Shown: in pieces, positions 61,678-64,000 of the stretch | Layout: the number at the start of each line of letters is the position of its first letter | How positions within the stretch are numbered: the first letter of the stretch is position 1 | Notes under the pieces: generated by a model | Databases searched by the model: none | Told to the model about the DNA's origin: nothing | The model's input: only the letters and a program-made list of their open reading frames with translations | Translations under genes and position numbers: made by a program | Assembly (NCBI RefSeq): GCF_036242395.1 | Contig: NZ_CP108458.1 | Coordinates: forward strand, 7,378,001 to 7,442,000 | From: Kitasatospora sp. NBC_01266 | Lineage (GTDB): Bacteria > Actinomycetota > Actinomycetes > Streptomycetales > Streptomycetaceae | Reading direction: 5' to 3' | Length of the DNA: 64,000 nucleotides

Positions 61678-62697
61678 GTGCCGCTGGAGGCGGAGCCGCT
61701 ACGGAAGTTGGGCTTCCTGACGATCGGGCTGTTCGAGGAGGACGACCCGGGGCGGGGCCACGAGGCGACGCTCGAACTCATCGCCCTGGGTGAGCAACTC
61801 GGATTCGACAGCGCGTGGGTGCGCCATCGTCATCTGCAGTACGGCATCTCCTCTCCGGTGGCCGTCCTGGCGGCGGCCTCGCAGCGCACCAGCCGGATCG
61901 AGCTGGGCACGGCGGTGATACCCCTGGGCTGGGAGAACCCGTTGCGGCTGGCCGAGGACCTGGCGACGGTCGACATCCTCTCCGGCGGCCGCCTCAACCC
62001 GGGGGTCAGCGTGGGGCCGCCGACGCACTACGACCACGTCAAGGGCGCGCTCTACCCCGACACCGGCGACAGCGAGGACTTCGGCTTCGACCGGGTCCGG
62101 CGGCTGCTGGACTTCGTCCGGGGCGAGCCGGTCAGCGAGTTCAGCGGGACCGAGGGCTTCGAGGAGTTCTCGAAGCGCGTTCAGCCCCACGCTCCAGGCC
62201 TGGGGCGCCGGTTGTGGTACGGCGGTGGCAGCCTGCGGTCGGCGCGGTGGGCCGGCGAGCACGGGATGAACCTGCTGACCAGCAGTGTGGTGAAGGCCGA
62301 GCAGTCCGAGGACTTCGCCGAGATCCAGCTGTCGCAGATCAGGACGTTCCGGGCCGCCCACCCCGAGGGCGACCGCGCCCGGGTCTCCCAGGGCCTGGTC
62401 GTCATCCCCACCGACACCGCCACCCGGGAGCAGCGCGCCAGGTACGAGGAGTACGCGCGCAAACGGGCGCCGCGTACCGCCGCGCCGCAGGGGCCGGCCC
62501 GCCTGATGTTCGCCCCCGACCTCGTCGGCAGCTCTGCGGAGATCGCCGAACGGCTCTACGCCCACCCGGCCTTCCGCGAGGTCGACGAGGTCGCCTTCGC
62601 GCTGCCCTTCACCTTCCAGCGCGACGACTACCTGCAGATCCTCACGGACATCGCCACCAGGCTCGGCCCCGCGCTCGGCTGGCGACCGGCGGCCTGA
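61678..62697 (+). CDS. Luciferase-like (LLM) flavin-dependent oxidoreductase
   Basis: 339 residues from GTG 61678 with GAGGGAGGA upstream. TIM-barrel bacterial-luciferase family using FMNH2/F420: DSAWVRHRHLQYGISSPVAVL, RIELGTAVIPLGWENPLRLAEDLATVD-type motif (about 79-105), VDILSGGRLNPGVSVG and WYGGGSLRSARWAGEHGMNLL. Substrate unknown, single-gene context. Confidence 0.9.
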   Translation: MPLEAEPLRKLGFLTIGLFEEDDPGRGHEATLELIALGEQLGFDSAWVRHRHLQYGISSPVAVLAAASQRTSRIELGTAVIPLGWENPLRLAEDLATVDILSGGRLNPGVSVGPPTHYDHVKGALYPDTGDSEDFGFDRVRRLLDFVRGEPVSEFSGTEGFEEFSKRVQPHAPGLGRRLWYGGGSLRSARWAGEHGMNLLTSSVVKAEQSEDFAEIQLSQIRTFRAAHPEGDRARVSQGLVVIPTDTATREQRARYEEYARKRAPRTAAPQGPARLMFAPDLVGSSAEIAERLYAHPAFREVDEVAFALPFTFQRDDYLQILTDIATRLGPALGWRPAA

Positions 62698-62728
62698 TCT
62701 CGAGGAAGGGCGGCAGGAGGGGGGCGGT

Positions 62729-63253
62729 CTAGCCCTGCCCGGTGGGCTGCTCGCTCCGATCGCGGCAGAGCAGCCGGGTGATGCTCCCGTCCTCCTCGGT
62801 GAGGTCCCTGAGCTGCCGGAATCCGAGCTTCTGAAGGGCCGTCAGCGAAGCGGCGTTCTGCTCCGCCACGGTCGCGTAGACCTGCGCCAGGTCCGGCGTC
62901 CCGAAGCCGTGGGTGACCACGGCCCTCGCCAGCTCGGTGCCGAGGCCGCGCCCCCACAGCTCGGGGGTGAGGGCGTAGACCAGCTCGTGCCCCTCGACGA
63001 CCTTCGCCGGCTTGATCTCCGCGTGGCCGACCAGGCGGCCGCCCTGGCGCACCGCCCAGACGTCGAAGCGCTCGCGCTGGTAGGCATGGGCGAAGATCCG
63101 GGCGAACGCGGCGCGGTAGTCGGCCTCGGGCCAGGGTCCGTCGCCCATCCACCGGGAGACCCGGGCATCCATGAAGAGCGCCACGAAGTCGTCCTCGTCG
63201 GTGGGTGCGTACGGTTCGAGCAGCAGCCGATCGGTGTGCAGCGTGGGAGTCAT
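62729..63253 (-). CDS. GNAT N-acetyltransferase (RimJ/RimL type)
   Basis: 174 residues. Begins TDRLLLEPYAPTDEDDFVAL, the usual start of ribosomal-protein/small-molecule acetyltransferases; acetyl-CoA loop region ELWGRGLGTELARAVV and C-terminal NAASLTALQKLGFRQ. Substrate unknown. Convergent with the LLM gene (31-bp gap). Confidence 0.92.
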   Translation of the reverse strand: MTPTLHTDRLLLEPYAPTDEDDFVALFMDARVSRWMGDGPWPEADYRAAFARIFAHAYQRERFDVWAVRQGGRLVGHAEIKPAKVVEGHELVYALTPELWGRGLGTELARAVVTHGFGTPDLAQVYATVAEQNAASLTALQKLGFRQLRDLTEEDGSITRLLCRDRSEQPTGQG

Positions 63254-63289
63254 GACGGGGGACGCTAATCGCCGGGCAGCCCCTTGACC

Positions 63290-63313
63290 AAGTTAGTGAG
63301 TGACCAATAACTT
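63290..63313. promoter_or_regulatory. Candidate TetR operator
   Basis: Inverted repeat AAGTTA - 12 nt - TAACTT, ending 6 bp before the TetR ATG, in an AT-rich patch typical of a promoter-operator. Its right half (AAGTTATTG on the other strand) recurs near 63957. Confidence 0.6.
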
Positions 63314-63319
63314 AGTTCC

Positions 63320-63889
63320 ATGGCAAGGACGAGCATGCGGATGTCGGCGGAGGAACGGCGCGAGAGTGTCATCCGCGCGGCGGTGATCGAGTTTGCCGAG
63401 CGTGGCTACAACGGCACCTCCACCCAGGCGATCGCCGCCCGGGTCGGTGTCTCCCAGCCGTATCTGTTCCGGCTCTTCCCGAGCAAGCGGGCGCTGTTCG
63501 AGGCGGCGGTGCGGCGCTGCGTGCACGACGTCAAGGCGACGCTCATCGGGGCGGTCGAGGGGCTGGAGGATCCGGAGGCCCGGGCCGCGGCGATGGGTGA
63601 CGCGTATCTCGAGTTGCTGGCCGACCGCAGCCTGCTGCTGATGCAGATGCAGATGTACGTCTCCACGGCCGCCATGGAGGCGCAGGGGGAGGCGGAGGTG
63701 GGGGAGGCGGTACGGGCGCTCTGGCTCGACCTCTGGGACTCCGTGCAGGAGGCCTCCGGCATGAGCACGGAGAAGGTCACCGAGTTCTTCGCGCACGGGA
63801 TGCTGATCAACACGCTGCTCGCCATGGGTTTTCCGCGCGACCACCGGATCTGGGACGGGTTCGGGATCAAGGGTGACCGCTGCGGGTAG
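63320..63889 (+). CDS. TetR-family regulator
   Basis: 189 residues. The helix-turn-helix region is FAERGYNGTSTQAIAARVGVSQPYLFRLFPSKRALFEAAV (about 25-62); the ligand-binding half includes Met-rich LLLMQMQMYVSTAAMEA. It probably represses itself and the next gene to the right, which lies outside the window; in such layouts this is often an efflux pump. Confidence 0.93.
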   Translation: MARTSMRMSAEERRESVIRAAVIEFAERGYNGTSTQAIAARVGVSQPYLFRLFPSKRALFEAAVRRCVHDVKATLIGAVEGLEDPEARAAAMGDAYLELLADRSLLLMQMQMYVSTAAMEAQGEAEVGEAVRALWLDLWDSVQEASGMSTEKVTEFFAHGMLINTLLAMGFPRDHRIWDGFGIKGDRCG

Positions 63890-63957
63890 CGGCGGGCTGC
63901 GGCCGGACCGGCGCTTGGCCGCGCGCCCGGTGGTCCTGGGCTCTTTCTGCCCACGAA

Positions 63958-63975
63958 AGTTATTGAGCAATTACT
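63958..63975. promoter_or_regulatory. Second candidate TetR operator at window end
   Basis: Near-palindrome AGTTATTG - 2 nt - CAATTACT in AT-rich DNA after the TetR gene; it shares AAGTTATTG with the operator at 63290. It should lie in the promoter of a gene beyond the window edge. Confidence 0.5.
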
Positions 63976-64000
63976 ACCTATCTCCTGTCAGCACCACCTG

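Overview
The window is high-GC actinomycete DNA, most likely from a Streptomyces or Kitasatospora relative. The signs are near-saturated G/C at third codon positions, GTG/TTG starts with 4-bp stop/start overlaps, rare TTA codons, a StrR-type regulator and a SpoIIE-type phosphatase. No species can be named from the sequence alone.

1-37,766 is one nonribosomal peptide (NRPS) gene cluster, cut at its left end inside an NRPS thioesterase. It is built from many separate pieces rather than one long assembly line: a free carrier protein (3.8 kb), A-PCP (5.1 kb), MbtH (11.0 kb), C-PCP (11.3 kb), a free A domain (13.1 kb), an A-PCP whose A domain looks dead (22.1 kb, minus strand), another free PCP (30.3 kb) and a two-module C-A-PCP-C-A-PCP-TE synthetase (30.6 kb). 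The tailoring set is unusual: two different 2OG-Fe(II) oxygenases, a carbamoyltransferase, a formyltransferase, an amidinotransferase, a thiolase-fold (KAS III-like) protein, an FAD oxidoreductase, two ATP-grasp ligases (one resembling the pheganomycin ligase PGM1), a FemAB/GNAT-like acyltransferase and a 643-residue protein I cannot assign. Together they imply a small peptide carrying guanidino, carbamoyl, formyl and hydroxyl groups. Export would use an MFS pump and a heterodimeric ABC exporter. I do not recognise a known cluster with this gene set.

Regulation is readable. A StrR-family activator gene lies at 2.2-3.3 kb. Three 29-bp inverted repeats matching the StrR site architecture (9-bp arms, 11-bp spacer) lie at 4870, 10823 and 26531, each in front of a main biosynthetic or transport operon. 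A TTA codon in the FAD oxidoreductase adds possible bldA control.

37,767-40,774 leaves the cluster through gene debris and a frameshifted cation-transporter gene into an arsenic island: arsI-like lyase, ArsR with a perfect 24-bp palindrome, aquaporin and arsenate reductase. 40,833-47,385 holds a large sensor phosphatase, a serine-hydrolase homologue lacking the SxxK lysine, and a pair made of an unassigned protein (codon 3 is TTA) and a clavaminate-synthase-like oxygenase. 47,657-52,940 is a complete oligopeptide ABC importer. 52,953-60,998 is an amino-sugar operon (ABC importer, AgaS-like SIS protein, ROK kinase, PfkB kinase, class II aldolase, divergent DeoR regulator) that fits galactosamine/GalNAc use through tagatose phosphates. 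61,036-64,000 contains ordinary accessory genes: a small unknown protein, a luciferase-like oxidoreductase, a GNAT and a TetR regulator with candidate operators on both sides. No rRNA, tRNA, CRISPR array or intact insertion sequence was seen.
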